A DNA stretch of 64,000 nucleotides from Methylothermaceae bacteria B42 (GCA_001566965.1 LSNW01000031.1:124001-188000), one strand, 5' to 3'; shown: positions 37,432 through 45,605, numbered from the stretch's first letter. Made by a program: numbers and translations. The notes: generated by a model not told the origin, from the letters alone.

Positions 37432-39357
37432 ATGTTAACAGCAAAGCAAATTTATATTGCTTGTTACCTTTTAGTTTTCTCAGTTAGCGTGGTTACCCTT
37501 GCCACTCAAATCGATTGGCCTACTTCTAATGCGTACTTAGCGACTGGCATTTCTATATTAAAGTCATTCAACAGTTATCTGGCTGAAGTAATTGTCGCAA
37601 TTATTATTGGAGGACTTTTAATATCCAGAAGTTTGTTTTACAGAATAATTGCATATGCAATTCTATTTCTCTTTTTTTCAATCTACACGATTCAAACCAT
37701 CTCATATTATATATCTGGCCAGTTTATAACAGAGCTTGCAATTGAAAACATTAATCATATCCACCTTATTTTAAATGGAAGAACCATTACTGGTTTGATA
37801 ATCATTTTCACAATTTTCCTTGGAATTATTGTTTTAATTGAACGCAAAACAGATAGACACAACCAACCAAATAATAATCCAAACAAATTAACTATCTTCA
37901 CAACCCGCATTGTTTTAGTTGGCTTGGCAACATCGATCCTGTTACCTAGCCAGAAGCTTATTGGTGGAACTAATGGAGAATCAAACCCCCCCTCATCATC
38001 TGAACACATATTTCCGACGCCGCCTCCCATAACCGCTCTTGCCTTACTTCTTGCTCCTAGTCAGCATAAAGAAGACAGCAGCCTCTCGACAGACGTTTTA
38101 GATAAAGTTCACGATTATGGATTTCATTACAATCCAAATTCTGTCTATCCTTTGATTAAACATGAAATCTACGCCACAAACCCACCCTTCCCCATGACAA
38201 AGCCCAACAGTGAAGAGCCGCTACCAAATATAGTGGTTTTCTTCACAGAGGGTTTTTCCGCCAGGAATACTGATATATTCAATTCAGACTATAAAAACCT
38301 GACACCCAATTTAAAAAAATTCGCCCAACACGCCATGGTAGTGGATAACTATTTCAACCATACAGCTGCCACTTATCGTGGATTACACGGCCAAATATGC
38401 TCTATTTACCCTAAATACGGTGGCGTTGGGGGATGGCACGACAACTATAAAAACCTGCCTAAAACTAATTATTTTTGCCTGCCGCATTTACTCAAGCTTC
38501 ATGGTTATCATACTTATTTCGCCACCTCGCAATTTCGCACTATTACCTTTCTTGATGAAATGCTAGCCCAGTTAGGCTTTGATAGAACTTTTATGGCAGA
38601 GGATTTTCTATTCGATTATTTGCCCGGTGAAAAAGCCATTAGGAGGGAAGGCATATCGGATCAACAGTTATTCCGCGGGCTCATTCAGCTATTTAAGCGC
38701 CACGAACACAATCTTGATCTACAACCATTTTTTATTGGCATCTACAATCTCGAAACCCATGCTTTCTTAGACGTCAAAGATGATGGCAAACGATATGGTG
38801 ATGGAACAAATTCTTCGCTCAATACCATTCATAATCTGGACGATGCCTTTGGTAAATTCTGGAATTATTTTATCCATTCACCTTATTCGGAAAATACCAT
38901 AATTATATTTACTGCCGACCATGCCCACTATCACGATAAGCCGTTCATTAGGGCATTTGCAAAACCGACGAAATTTAAACGCCCATATCAACGAATTTTT
39001 GTCGATCAAATTCCTCTGATTATCTACGATCCTACCCGGAAGCTACCAAAAAGTTTTGATGCACAATTTTCAACCAGCGTGGATTTTACACCATCCTTAG
39101 CCCACTATCTGGGACTGAATAATATTGATAATCCATTCATGGGTTATTCAATTTTCGAGAAACAACACCATAACCGAGAAATCAATAAGGGTGTGGCTTC
39201 TATTGGAAACAAGACTTTTATTATTGATAAAAAATCAATACATAAAGGCTCTCCCGGCAGTTTTACCGGGCCATACAGAGAAGATTTATCTAAACTGCAC
39301 AATTTTTTCTCCCACATTCATCAGTTGGAAGTAGAAAACAGAATATGGAAACAATGA
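37432..39357 (+). CDS. LTA-synthase-like sulfatase-fold membrane phosphotransferase
   Basis: A 641-residue protein with about five N-terminal helices (1-180) and an extracytoplasmic sulfatase-fold domain (about 260-590). Catalytic features are VVFFTEGFSARNTD (metal-binding Glu), AATYRGLHGQICS with the nucleophile Thr, and TADHAHYHDK with the Asp-His metal ligands. Such LtaS/OpgB-like enzymes transfer phosphoglycerol or phosphoethanolamine to envelope glycans. The gene is clearly richer in A+T than its neighbours and has no operon partner, which suggests it was acquired by transfer. The natural substrate is unknown. Confidence 0.88.
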   Translation: MLTAKQIYIACYLLVFSVSVVTLATQIDWPTSNAYLATGISILKSFNSYLAEVIVAIIIGGLLISRSLFYRIIAYAILFLFFSIYTIQTISYYISGQFITELAIENINHIHLILNGRTITGLIIIFTIFLGIIVLIERKTDRHNQPNNNPNKLTIFTTRIVLVGLATSILLPSQKLIGGTNGESNPPSSSEHIFPTPPPITALALLLAPSQHKEDSSLSTDVLDKVHDYGFHYNPNSVYPLIKHEIYATNPPFPMTKPNSEEPLPNIVVFFTEGFSARNTDIFNSDYKNLTPNLKKFAQHAMVVDNYFNHTAATYRGLHGQICSIYPKYGGVGGWHDNYKNLPKTNYFCLPHLLKLHGYHTYFATSQFRTITFLDEMLAQLGFDRTFMAEDFLFDYLPGEKAIRREGISDQQLFRGLIQLFKRHEHNLDLQPFFIGIYNLETHAFLDVKDDGKRYGDGTNSSLNTIHNLDDAFGKFWNYFIHSPYSENTIIIFTADHAHYHDKPFIRAFAKPTKFKRPYQRIFVDQIPLIIYDPTRKLPKSFDAQFSTSVDFTPSLAHYLGLNNIDNPFMGYSIFEKQHHNREINKGVASIGNKTFIIDKKSIHKGSPGSFTGPYREDLSKLHNFFSHIHQLEVENRIWKQ

Positions 39358-39524
39358 GAAATACTTACAAGCCCTGCCTCGTATCGGTCAAGATAAGCGC
39401 ATAGTACAAACAAACACCTTGATTTTATGACACGCTTTTCTGTCCCGGCCGGACCACAATCAGAATCAGAAGAAGCTCTGGCAATTTATCAAATTACGTG
39501 TCTAGTCCCAATACATAACTTCCA

Positions 39525-40871
39525 TCAAGGCAACGCTATCCCCCGAATCCGCTGATACAGCTCCACCGCGTAGGAGTCGGTCATGCCGGCGATGAAATCG
39601 GTGGCAAGCAGCAGGCGCTGGTACAGCGGCAATCCGGCTGGATCGGGTAGCGGTCGGGGCATCAGTTGAAGCAAGGTGCGGCTGCGGGAGCTGGCGTGAT
39701 CACTTTTGGCGGCGCGGTCTTCGATGGCGTGGACGAAGGCATCGAGGAGGCCGGCGATGACTTCAAAGCCGCAGGCTTTCACCTCCACCACTGGACGGGC
39801 GTAATAGACTTGGGTCTCGGCCACTTGTTTGAAACGGGCGAACTCGTCGGCCTGTTCAATGTGATCGAGGAGCGGATGATCGAAGCGGCCGGCCATGATG
39901 CCGTGGTAGTGATGCTCAAATACGGAGACGGCCTGGCGGATGATGCGATCGATGGTGACCGAGCGGCAGTAACTGGCCTGCTGGGACGGGTCTTCCAATT
40001 GTGCGAGGCGCTGGCAGTGGCGATTTTCCAGGAACGGCTGATGCAATTGCCGCAGGGTGTCGAAGGGAATCACCCCAGCCTTGAAGCCGTCTTCAATGTC
40101 GATCACGTGATAGCAAATGTCGTCGGCGGCCTCGAGCAGGAAGGCCAGGGGGTGACGAAACCAGGCTGGCCCCGCTCCCGGCTTGGGCAGCAGGCCGACG
40201 GTTTCGGCCACTTCCCGAAAACAACCGGCTTCGCTGTGGAAGAAACCGAACTTGCGCCCGCTGGCGCCCTCGGCCTGGGATGAATCGACCACGGAGGCGC
40301 GGGGATACTTGGCCATCACCGCAAGCGTGGCGCAAGTCATTTGCATGCCGCCGGGCTGGCCGGGATTTTGTAATACACATAAGGTGCGAAAGCCCTGGGC
40401 GTTACCTTCGAAGCGCAGCAGATCCTGGCGTTGGGCTTCGTCAAGGGGGTTCAACTTCCCCCAAGCAGCAAACCATTCGCGAATGGCATCTTCGCCCGCG
40501 TGACCGAAAGGCGGATTGCCGATATCATGAGCAAGGCAAGCCGCGGCCACCAAGGTGCCAACGTCCTGAGGGATGACCACTTCAGCCAGCTCCGGCGCTT
40601 GCCGCAGCACCACCTCGGCCGCCAGCATCCCCAGAGAACGTCCGACGCTGGCCACTTCCAGACTATGGGTCAGGCGGGTGCGGACGTAGTCGCTTTTGGC
40701 CAGGGGAAAGATTTGGGTTTTGTCTTGCAGCCGGCGGAAAGCGGAGGAAAAGATGATTCGGTCGTAATCGCGGGCGAATTCCGTGCGCGGCGGCGGGAAC
40801 TCGCCAACTTCGGCCGGTTTTCCCAAGCGCCGGGTGGAAAGCATCCGGCGCCAATCCATGGGCTGATTCAT
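39525..40871 (-). CDS. dgt: Deoxyguanosinetriphosphate triphosphohydrolase
   Basis: An HD-domain dNTPase that releases tripolyphosphate from dGTP or related dNTPs. The start MNQPMDWRRML overlaps the upstream DUF2330 stop by ATGA, so it is preferred to an ATG 7 codons earlier. The N-terminus matches Dgt (RTEFARDYDRIIFSSAFRRL). The HD-motif residues are in RLTHSLEVASVGRSLG and CLAHDIGNPPFGHAGEDAI. The protein has 448 residues with the helical C-terminal half. Confidence 0.94.
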   Translation of the reverse strand: MNQPMDWRRMLSTRRLGKPAEVGEFPPPRTEFARDYDRIIFSSAFRRLQDKTQIFPLAKSDYVRTRLTHSLEVASVGRSLGMLAAEVVLRQAPELAEVVIPQDVGTLVAAACLAHDIGNPPFGHAGEDAIREWFAAWGKLNPLDEAQRQDLLRFEGNAQGFRTLCVLQNPGQPGGMQMTCATLAVMAKYPRASVVDSSQAEGASGRKFGFFHSEAGCFREVAETVGLLPKPGAGPAWFRHPLAFLLEAADDICYHVIDIEDGFKAGVIPFDTLRQLHQPFLENRHCQRLAQLEDPSQQASYCRSVTIDRIIRQAVSVFEHHYHGIMAGRFDHPLLDHIEQADEFARFKQVAETQVYYARPVVEVKACGFEVIAGLLDAFVHAIEDRAAKSDHASSRSRTLLQLMPRPLPDPAGLPLYQRLLLATDFIAGMTDSYAVELYQRIRGIALP

Positions 40872-42202
40872 TGCGGCCACAGGCGCTTCCACCAGGGATT
40901 CTTCTTGGCTTTCGGCGGCTGCTTCAGGCCCATTTTGGAATATATCTCCTCCAAGGGCCAGCCGGTCAGCTCATGGAGATTGCGGGCCTGCTGCTCCCGA
41001 TTTCTGGGCAAGATTTCCTCGCGGTATTGCTTGGCTTCCGGGCAGTCATCGCTGCCATCCCAGGGATGACGCAGGATATAGCGGGCCTGGAAATTAGAAC
41101 GGTCGCCGGTCTGATGCAAGCGCAAATCGTCGGGAAAAGTTTGGGCGTCATATTGGAGATGGAGGCGGGTAACAAAAACGTTGACTTGCGGCGCTGGCAT
41201 CACCGATGAACGGGACGCGGGCTTGTTCATGGGGCGCATGTCATCCAGCCACATTACGCCCAATTCCCTTAACTCACTTGGCGTCAAAGGCTGGGCGGCG
41301 CAGGGATCGCACCAGGCCATGTCCCACGCGTATTCCATGAACACCGCCCGGCCATCGTATTCCTTCACCTGGCGGGCAAACATATCGCGGTAGAATTGAG
41401 CAAATTCGTCCTTGACGAACAGCGGGATTTCCTGGTTACTGGGAATGGGCACAGTCCGGTAGTTGGCGGTTTCCACCCGGCCGGTGCGGCTCAGGAGCCA
41501 GAGGAAAAGTTCTTGTTTGCCCCGGGCGTTGAGGGTGCCCAAGCGAATGGGTAGCATGAATTTGGGCGTCTCGTAGGCCACTTGCAGGGGGCGGAGGTAA
41601 TGGAAGCCTGTCTTTTCAAACGCTTCGAGATTGACCTTGGCGACAAAAAAACGCATGCCCTGCTTGAGATAGCTCCCGACGACAGGTTCGGCGCCCTTGG
41701 GGAGTTTGTAGCCGTTCTCGGTCAGCCAGGTCACCAACCCAGTGCTTTCCTTGGCCGAGAGTATCAAAATATCGTATTCCCCCACGGTGTATTGGGCTTC
41801 CACGGTGACCCCCAAGGCTTTCGCCCAGCCTGCGGATTTTTCCGCCACGGCATCGGAACGGGCCGCCATTTCCAGGGTATAGAGTTTCTCGCACGGATTG
41901 GGGTCGAAATATTCCACCAGCCGGGGCGCGGTGTAGGCATCCAGGTGATCAATCACCGCGGTGCTGGCCACGTGAATCTGTTCCCTTTCAATAAAGGTGG
42001 GCACCGGGATGACAATGGCAAAATCCTTCACTTCTCCTTGAAAATCGTTGGCCATGGTCAGGACGGTGCGCTCGCCGTCACGGGCCATCACTACCTTGGA
42101 GGATTGGTTATACAATCCGGTATCGGCGCGGGCCACATAGAAGCCGCAAAATGCATGGGAAACAGCAGGCAGCAGGGCCAAGATCAAAAACCATACTTTC
42201 AT
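40868..42202 (-). CDS. Exported DUF2330 protein
   Basis: The start MKVWFLILALLP follows GGAGGTGATTTT; a longer in-frame start lacks such a site. The 444-residue protein has a Sec signal peptide (cleavage near VSHAFC), then the DUF2330 domain beginning FCGFYVARADTGLYNQ, with KVVMARDGERTVLTMANDFQ typical of the family, and ends in a lysine-rich tail (KKNPWWKRLW). The domain is known only from genome surveys. The gene overlaps both the RnfD-like gene upstream and dgt downstream. Confidence 0.87.
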   Translation of the reverse strand: MKVWFLILALLPAVSHAFCGFYVARADTGLYNQSSKVVMARDGERTVLTMANDFQGEVKDFAIVIPVPTFIEREQIHVASTAVIDHLDAYTAPRLVEYFDPNPCEKLYTLEMAARSDAVAEKSAGWAKALGVTVEAQYTVGEYDILILSAKESTGLVTWLTENGYKLPKGAEPVVGSYLKQGMRFFVAKVNLEAFEKTGFHYLRPLQVAYETPKFMLPIRLGTLNARGKQELFLWLLSRTGRVETANYRTVPIPSNQEIPLFVKDEFAQFYRDMFARQVKEYDGRAVFMEYAWDMAWCDPCAAQPLTPSELRELGVMWLDDMRPMNKPASRSSVMPAPQVNVFVTRLHLQYDAQTFPDDLRLHQTGDRSNFQARYILRHPWDGSDDCPEAKQYREEILPRNREQQARNLHELTGWPLEEIYSKMGLKQPPKAKKNPWWKRLWPQ

Positions 42203-42996
42203 AAAATCACCTCCTGGTGAAACAAACCGGGCCATTTATAACGCTCCCCAGGCCAGCGCCGGTTTAACAGCGGCACCAGCGGCGCGCATGCCGCCAAAGC
42301 ATAGAACGGCCCTTCGTTGATATAGAAATGGTATTGAAGCACATACCCCACCCCGGCGACCAGAAGAGCAAACCCGATCCGCGCAAGGCGGCGGTCGGGG
42401 AGAGTCATGGGATCGGAAATCATGAAGAAGGCAAAGATCAGCAGACTGACGTTTTGTAATTGCAACCACGGAATCGACCAGGGATCGCCCAGCCATTGGG
42501 CCCGGCCAAAGATCAGCGCCATCCAGGCCACCCCAAAGGCCACGGTCACATCGCCCCGGCGGGTATGATGCAAAACCCACAGCCCAGCGCATACGGCCGC
42601 AAACCCCAGAAAAGTGCCTTGCCCCCATTGGCCCGGCGACAACCATGCTCGATCGGTCAACAGCAGCACGATCACAATGGCCAAATTGGTGGGGTTGAAC
42701 AGGTGCCGGCCATCCACCCGCAGCAGGAACTTACTGCCAATGGCAATTCCCGCCGCCAACACCGCCCACCCGAGAGAATGCGTGTGCAGCAGCAAAATGA
42801 GCGAGAAAGAGGAAATCAAAGCACTGCGCGGATCAAAGGGAATCCTGGCCCAGCGGGAAAAACCCCATTGAAACGCCAAGGCACCCAGCGGATAACTCAA
42901 GCTTACCCAGCCAATGCCGGAAATCCCCAGCCAGCCGACAGCGTAAGTCAGCAGTCCCGACAGCACCAGGATTTGCCAATGGCGGGGGTCTTTCAT
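42199..42996 (-). CDS. Orphan RnfD/NqrB-like membrane protein
   Basis: A 265-residue integral membrane protein with about 8-9 helices that resembles RnfD-type subunits: RVDGRHLFNPTNLAIVIVLL (the FNPTNL part is typical) and FMISDPMTLPDRRLARIGFA. True RnfD is part of the Rnf ion-pumping complex, which is absent here. RnfD-like proteins beside a DUF2330 gene are a different, uncharacterised set. The start at MKDPRHWQ is tentative; a start 11 codons earlier overlaps the YbaK gene. It overlaps the DUF2330 gene by ATGA. Confidence 0.78.
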   Translation of the reverse strand: MKDPRHWQILVLSGLLTYAVGWLGISGIGWVSLSYPLGALAFQWGFSRWARIPFDPRSALISSFSLILLLHTHSLGWAVLAAGIAIGSKFLLRVDGRHLFNPTNLAIVIVLLLTDRAWLSPGQWGQGTFLGFAAVCAGLWVLHHTRRGDVTVAFGVAWMALIFGRAQWLGDPWSIPWLQLQNVSLLIFAFFMISDPMTLPDRRLARIGFALLVAGVGYVLQYHFYINEGPFYALAACAPLVPLLNRRWPGERYKWPGLFHQEVIL

Positions 42997-43000
42997 CCCT

Positions 43001-43492
43001 TCATTTGACAAACTTCCCAATGGCCGCATTTTGCGCGGCTTTACGCAGGTCTTCGCTGCGCAATTCCAGCGCGTATCCGAGCACGCCGCTGCCGATAATC
43101 ACCTTATCGTGATCAAAAACGCTTTCGTCCATCAATTGCCGTACCGTTCCCGGCAAGGCGATGGGCGGTACCGCGCCGACGGGATACCCAGTCGCCGCCA
43201 GCACCTCATCCATATCGGCCATGGTCAAGCGCCGCTCACCCAAGGCTTTCCGCAGTGCCGCCCAATCCGCCTTGGCATTGCCAGGCGCTCCCAGCAATGC
43301 AAAACCTCCGCCACCGGCGCGGAATAACAGGCTGCGGACAATTTGTTCCGGCTTCTGCCCCCTCCCCTGCACCAACTCCTCCAGGGATCGGACCGGCTTT
43401 TTGTCGGGATCCAGCGGAATCTCCACCCATTCATAGGCAATGCCCCACTGCTCCAGTAGCTGAGTTACGGGGGAGGACAATTGTTCCGTCAT
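43001..43492 (-). CDS. YbaK/ProX-type aminoacyl-tRNA deacylase
   Basis: A 163-residue single-domain protein of the YbaK/aminoacyl-tRNA-editing family. The conserved editing pocket is seen around EQIVRSLLFRAGGGGFALLG (Lys position not conserved as Lys) and in the C-terminal TGYPVGAVPPIALPG loop, where the GxPxG/A motif is clear. It hydrolyses mischarged tRNA, possibly Cys- or Ala-tRNA(Pro). It begins the cluster that ends with dgt, and its stop lies just past the RnfD-like start. Confidence 0.85.
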   Translation of the reverse strand: MTEQLSSPVTQLLEQWGIAYEWVEIPLDPDKKPVRSLEELVQGRGQKPEQIVRSLLFRAGGGGFALLGAPGNAKADWAALRKALGERRLTMADMDEVLAATGYPVGAVPPIALPGTVRQLMDESVFDHDKVIIGSGVLGYALELRSEDLRKAAQNAAIGKFVK

Positions 43493-43610
43493 AGATGCTC
43501 TCCTAAACCTCTATTCCAATTCAATCAGGCTAAGATGATAGGCTCATTAACCAGCCAATTCCAACCCGCGATTGATGGCAAAAACCAGGGCTCCGTCATC
43601 TATTCAAGCC

Positions 43611-43710
43611 GGGGCAGGTGGTCTGCTTCGAAAACCACGCCGGCGGGGAGGCCGGCGTGGAGCCTACAAGGACGTATTTATGGCGTTTTTCGAAGCAGAC
43701 CACCTGCCCC
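43611..43710. repeat. 100-bp hairpin element with 24-bp perfect arms
   Basis: GGGGCAGGTGGTCTGCTTCG plus four A (43611-43634) is perfectly complementary to 43687-43710. Between them lie a second hairpin (CCACGCCGGC / GCCGGCGTGG, 43635-43660, 6-base loop) and a core AGCCTACAAGGACGTATTTA then TGGCGT. The same core recurs at 57279-57309. The rest of the 321-base gap to tRNA-Ser holds no ORF of note and must contain the tRNA promoter. Confidence 0.9.
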
Positions 43711-43813
43711 CCCTGCAATCAATATTACGTGTTTAGTTTAATTGACGCGGTCCTGAGCAAAAAACGAGCACGGCTGACAAATCTCTCAATTCTGCTAGAA
43801 TATTGAATTCTTT

Positions 43814-43904
43814 GGAGAGGTGTCCGAGTGGTTGAAGGAGCACGACTGGAACTCGTGTATACCCTAACCGGGTATCGAGGGTTCGAATCCCTCCCTCTCC
43901 GCCA
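43814..43904 (+). tRNA. tRNA-Ser (anticodon GGA)
   Basis: A 91-base type-II tRNA with encoded CCA. The 7-bp acceptor stem is GGAGAGG (43814-43820) with CCTCTCC (43894-43900), then discriminator G and CCA. The anticodon loop ACTGGAACT reads UCC codons. The long variable arm (TACCCTAACCGGGTA region) and the T loop GGTTCGAATCC are clear. The last 19 bases are repeated downstream at 44076-44094. Confidence 0.97.
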
Positions 43905-43970
43905 TAAACACATATAGCACTGTGGTTAAGGGCAACTGCAGTGCTTTCTACATTTAAGCGCCTTGAAAAA

Positions 43971-44140
43971 GGGAGGGATGAGAATCCGAAAGAAGGGTTC
44001 GACAAATTTGCCAGGAGCAAATTTGAACGCGCTTCAGCGCGGCCCCGAAGGGGCGAGGGCAGGGACAGCCCGAGTAATCCCTCCCTCTCCGCCAAAGTTA
44101 GAGAAAGGCATCCAGGTCAATTCACCTGGGTGCCTTTTTT
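43971..44140 (+). repeat. tRNA-Ser-linked structured repeat, copy 1, with terminator
   Basis: This starts GGGAGGGATGAGAATCCGAA and ends with AATCCCTCCCTCTCCGCCA (44076-44094), an exact copy of the last 19 bases of the tRNA gene. It contains three hairpins: CAAATTTGC/GCAAATTTG (44003-44025), GCGC-TTCA-GCGC (44029-44040), and CCCC-GAA-GGGG. It then runs into a strong terminator, AGGCATCCAGGT/ACCTGGGTGCCT with a T-run (44106-44140). The layout is like the rtT repeats of the E. coli tyrT operon, as I recall them. Confidence 0.85.
44106..44140 (+). terminator. Rho-independent terminator of the tRNA-Ser transcript
   Basis: A 12-bp stem with one G-T pair, 6-base loop and a run of T. It would end a transcript that includes tRNA-Ser and repeat copy 1. 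Confidence 0.92.
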
Positions 44141-44160
44141 GTAGGTTACACGTCAGTTGA

Positions 44161-44268
44161 GGGAGGGATGAGAGCCCGAGAAGAGGGTTCGACCAATCGG
44201 CAGGACAGCCGATTTGGACGCGCACAGCGCGCCCGAAGGGTGAGGGGCCAGGACGGCCCCGAATCCAT
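44161..44268 (+). repeat. tRNA-Ser-linked structured repeat, copy 2, truncated
   Basis: 190 bases after copy 1, the same unit starts again (GGGAGGGATGAGAGCCCGAG). The first hairpin has other bases but still pairs: AATCGGC/GCCGATT (44195-44214), then GCGC-ACA-GCGC and CCC-GAA-GGG. It breaks off after GGCCCCGAATCC, before the tRNA end and terminator. The FitAB-like module then follows. Confidence 0.8.
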
Positions 44269-44290
44269 TCAGAAGATTGGATGCTATCAA

Positions 44291-44330
44291 TGATTGCATT
44301 ACTGTCGGGGAGGCGCTATCATTGCAATCA
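44291..44330. promoter_or_regulatory. Inverted repeat upstream of the FitAB-like module
   Basis: TGATTGCA (44291-44298) and TGCAATCA (44323-44330) are exact inverted copies 24 bases apart, just before the antitoxin gene. This is the arrangement expected of a FitA/VapB-type operator. Confidence 0.5.
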
Positions 44331-44360
44331 GTTTCTTCCTAGATAAAGCAAGGTATCGTT

Positions 44361-44597
44361 ATGGCCAATCTCATTGTCAGAAATCTTGACCCACGTATTG
44401 TTGATGCCCTCAAGCAGCGGGCAGCACGGCATGGCAGAAGCGCCGAGGCTGAACACCGCGCATTGCTGGAGGCGGTTTTGCTGCACCCCAAAGGCAAGAG
44501 CTTTGCCGAAGCGCTCGCTGCCATACCCGATGTCGGGCAAGACGAGGATTTCGAGCGAGAGGAAGATTCAATGGACAACCATCATGTATTTGGTTGA
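44361..44597 (+). CDS. FitA-like antitoxin
   Basis: A 78-residue protein with an Arc-type ribbon-helix-helix start (MANLIVRNLDPRIVDALKQR, then HGRSAEAEHRALLEAVL), which is the FitA/StbC signature. Its acidic tail (DVGQDEDFEREEDSMDNHH) would contact the toxin. It overlaps the toxin gene by 14 bases. The module sits between two tRNA-Ser-linked repeat fragments, and thus appears to be an insertion into a repeat array. Confidence 0.9.
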   Translation: MANLIVRNLDPRIVDALKQRAARHGRSAEAEHRALLEAVLLHPKGKSFAEALAAIPDVGQDEDFEREEDSMDNHHVFG

Positions 44598-45003
44598 TAC
44601 CAATGTCATCAGTGAAATCCGCAAGCGCGCGAAAGCGAACAAAGGCATTCGGGCATTCTTCAAACAGGCAATTGAGGAAGAACAGCCGGTATTCATTTCC
44701 GTCGTTACCGCCGGCGAGTTGCGCCGGGGTGTGGAGCTGATTCGGCACCGAGGCGATGTGCGCCAAGCCAACCGGTTAGAAGAATGGTTAACCGGTATCC
44801 TGTCGGAATACCGGGACAACATTCTCGACATTAATCCGGATATAGCGCAACTCTGGGGGCGTCTTCGAGTTCCACATCCGGAAAACGCTTTGGATAAGCT
44901 GATTGCCGCTACAGCGCTGATCTATGACTTGACGGTGGTAACGCGGAATCACAAGGACTTCGTCAAGACCGGCGTCGAGGTATTCAATCCATTCACCGAG
45001 TAG
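44584..45003 (+). CDS. FitB-like PIN-domain toxin
   Basis: A 139-residue PIN ribonuclease. The start MYLVDTNVISEIRK is the usual FitB/VapC beginning; a longer upstream frame is the antitoxin in another register. Metal ligands are Asp 5, Glu 45 (VTAGELRRG), Asp 104 (ENALDKLIAATAL) and the terminal TRNHKDF motif. It forms a type II toxin-antitoxin operon with the preceding gene. Confidence 0.92.
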   Translation: MYLVDTNVISEIRKRAKANKGIRAFFKQAIEEEQPVFISVVTAGELRRGVELIRHRGDVRQANRLEEWLTGILSEYRDNILDINPDIAQLWGRLRVPHPENALDKLIAATALIYDLTVVTRNHKDFVKTGVEVFNPFTE

Positions 45004-45046
45004 AGTTTGCTCGGTCACAATTGAAATGCAACTCAACGCTACTCTG

Positions 45047-45140
45047 AAGTGGCGGGGGCAAAGATAGCCCGAGTAACTCCTCCTCCACCAAAGTTAAAAA
45101 CCCACGGTTGCCGAAGCCGATGGTTTTTTATTTTCGTGAC
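45047..45140 (+). repeat. tRNA-Ser-linked repeat, tail-only copy 3
   Basis: AGTGGCGGGGGCAAAGATAG, then CCCGAGTAACTCCTCCTCCA, matches the last part of copy 1 with decay. It continues AAAGTTAAAAACCCACGG into a weak hairpin and a T-run (GGTTTTTTATTTT), parallel to the terminator of copy 1. It looks like the missing end of copy 2, displaced by the FitAB-like module. Confidence 0.65.
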
Positions 45141-45605
45141 AAAAAACGAAGGCAGCCAGCCCCAATATTACTGGCAGACTTCAGCCACTAGAAAAAATCG
45201 GGCTTGATTTGTAATTCAAGCACTCATCTCAAACTAAACTTCAGTTATTATGCTTGCATCCTTTGGATGGCCAGTAATGCCCCTTTTTAGATCGAAATGA
45301 GTCCAGAGCTAAAAGCCAGAAAAACTGTTAATCAGCGCTCAAAAACTGACGTGCGGTTCAGGTACCCGGTACCCTCAATTGGCGTGGTCAAGTAAAAACG
45401 GACACCTAGTTAAGCTACATTACCCAATTGGCTATTCCTCTCAAATTGATCTGGACCTTGGTAATCCACATTACAGGTGTTTTGTGGTGTGGAAAAAGGA
45501 GGCTGCCGTATCCTTGAGCCAAACCCGGTCAGAGGATGGATGCTGTTTTAAAGAAAAAGGGACAGGGCGCTGGCGCCCTGTCCCTTTTTCATCCATTGAT
45601 GGGCT
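45141..45605. other. Gene-free stretch with a possible insertion-sequence end and a long palindrome
   Basis: No convincing gene. At 45382-45413 the string TCAAGTAAAAACGGACACCT resembles the ends of some IS3-family elements, but no transposase or second end is seen. At 45553-45590 an 18-bp perfect inverted repeat, GAAAAAGGGACAGGGCGC with a 2-base centre, ends in T-runs both ways. It can terminate the minus-strand gene that ends at 45606 as well as plus-strand transcripts. Confidence 0.55.
45553..45590 (-). terminator. Long palindromic terminator after the helical exported protein gene
   Basis: An 18-bp arm (GAAAAAGGGACAGGGCGC) is repeated inverted with only two bases between, ending in a T-run on both strands. 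The gene at 45606-46928 stops 16 bases away. Confidence 0.8.

Noticed and set aside
42199-42996. Rnf complex locus
   Set aside because: Only one RnfD-like gene is present; no rnfA, B, C, E or G in the window.
43971-44268. CRISPR array
   Set aside because: Units are about 190 bases apart, are not identical, and contain hairpins and a tRNA end; no cas genes.
43814-45140. Possible genomic island at tRNA-Ser bounded by att-like 19-base repeats
   Set aside because: The exact repeat lies only about 190 bases from the tRNA, and no integrase or phage gene is near. The repeats are better explained as an rtT-like array.
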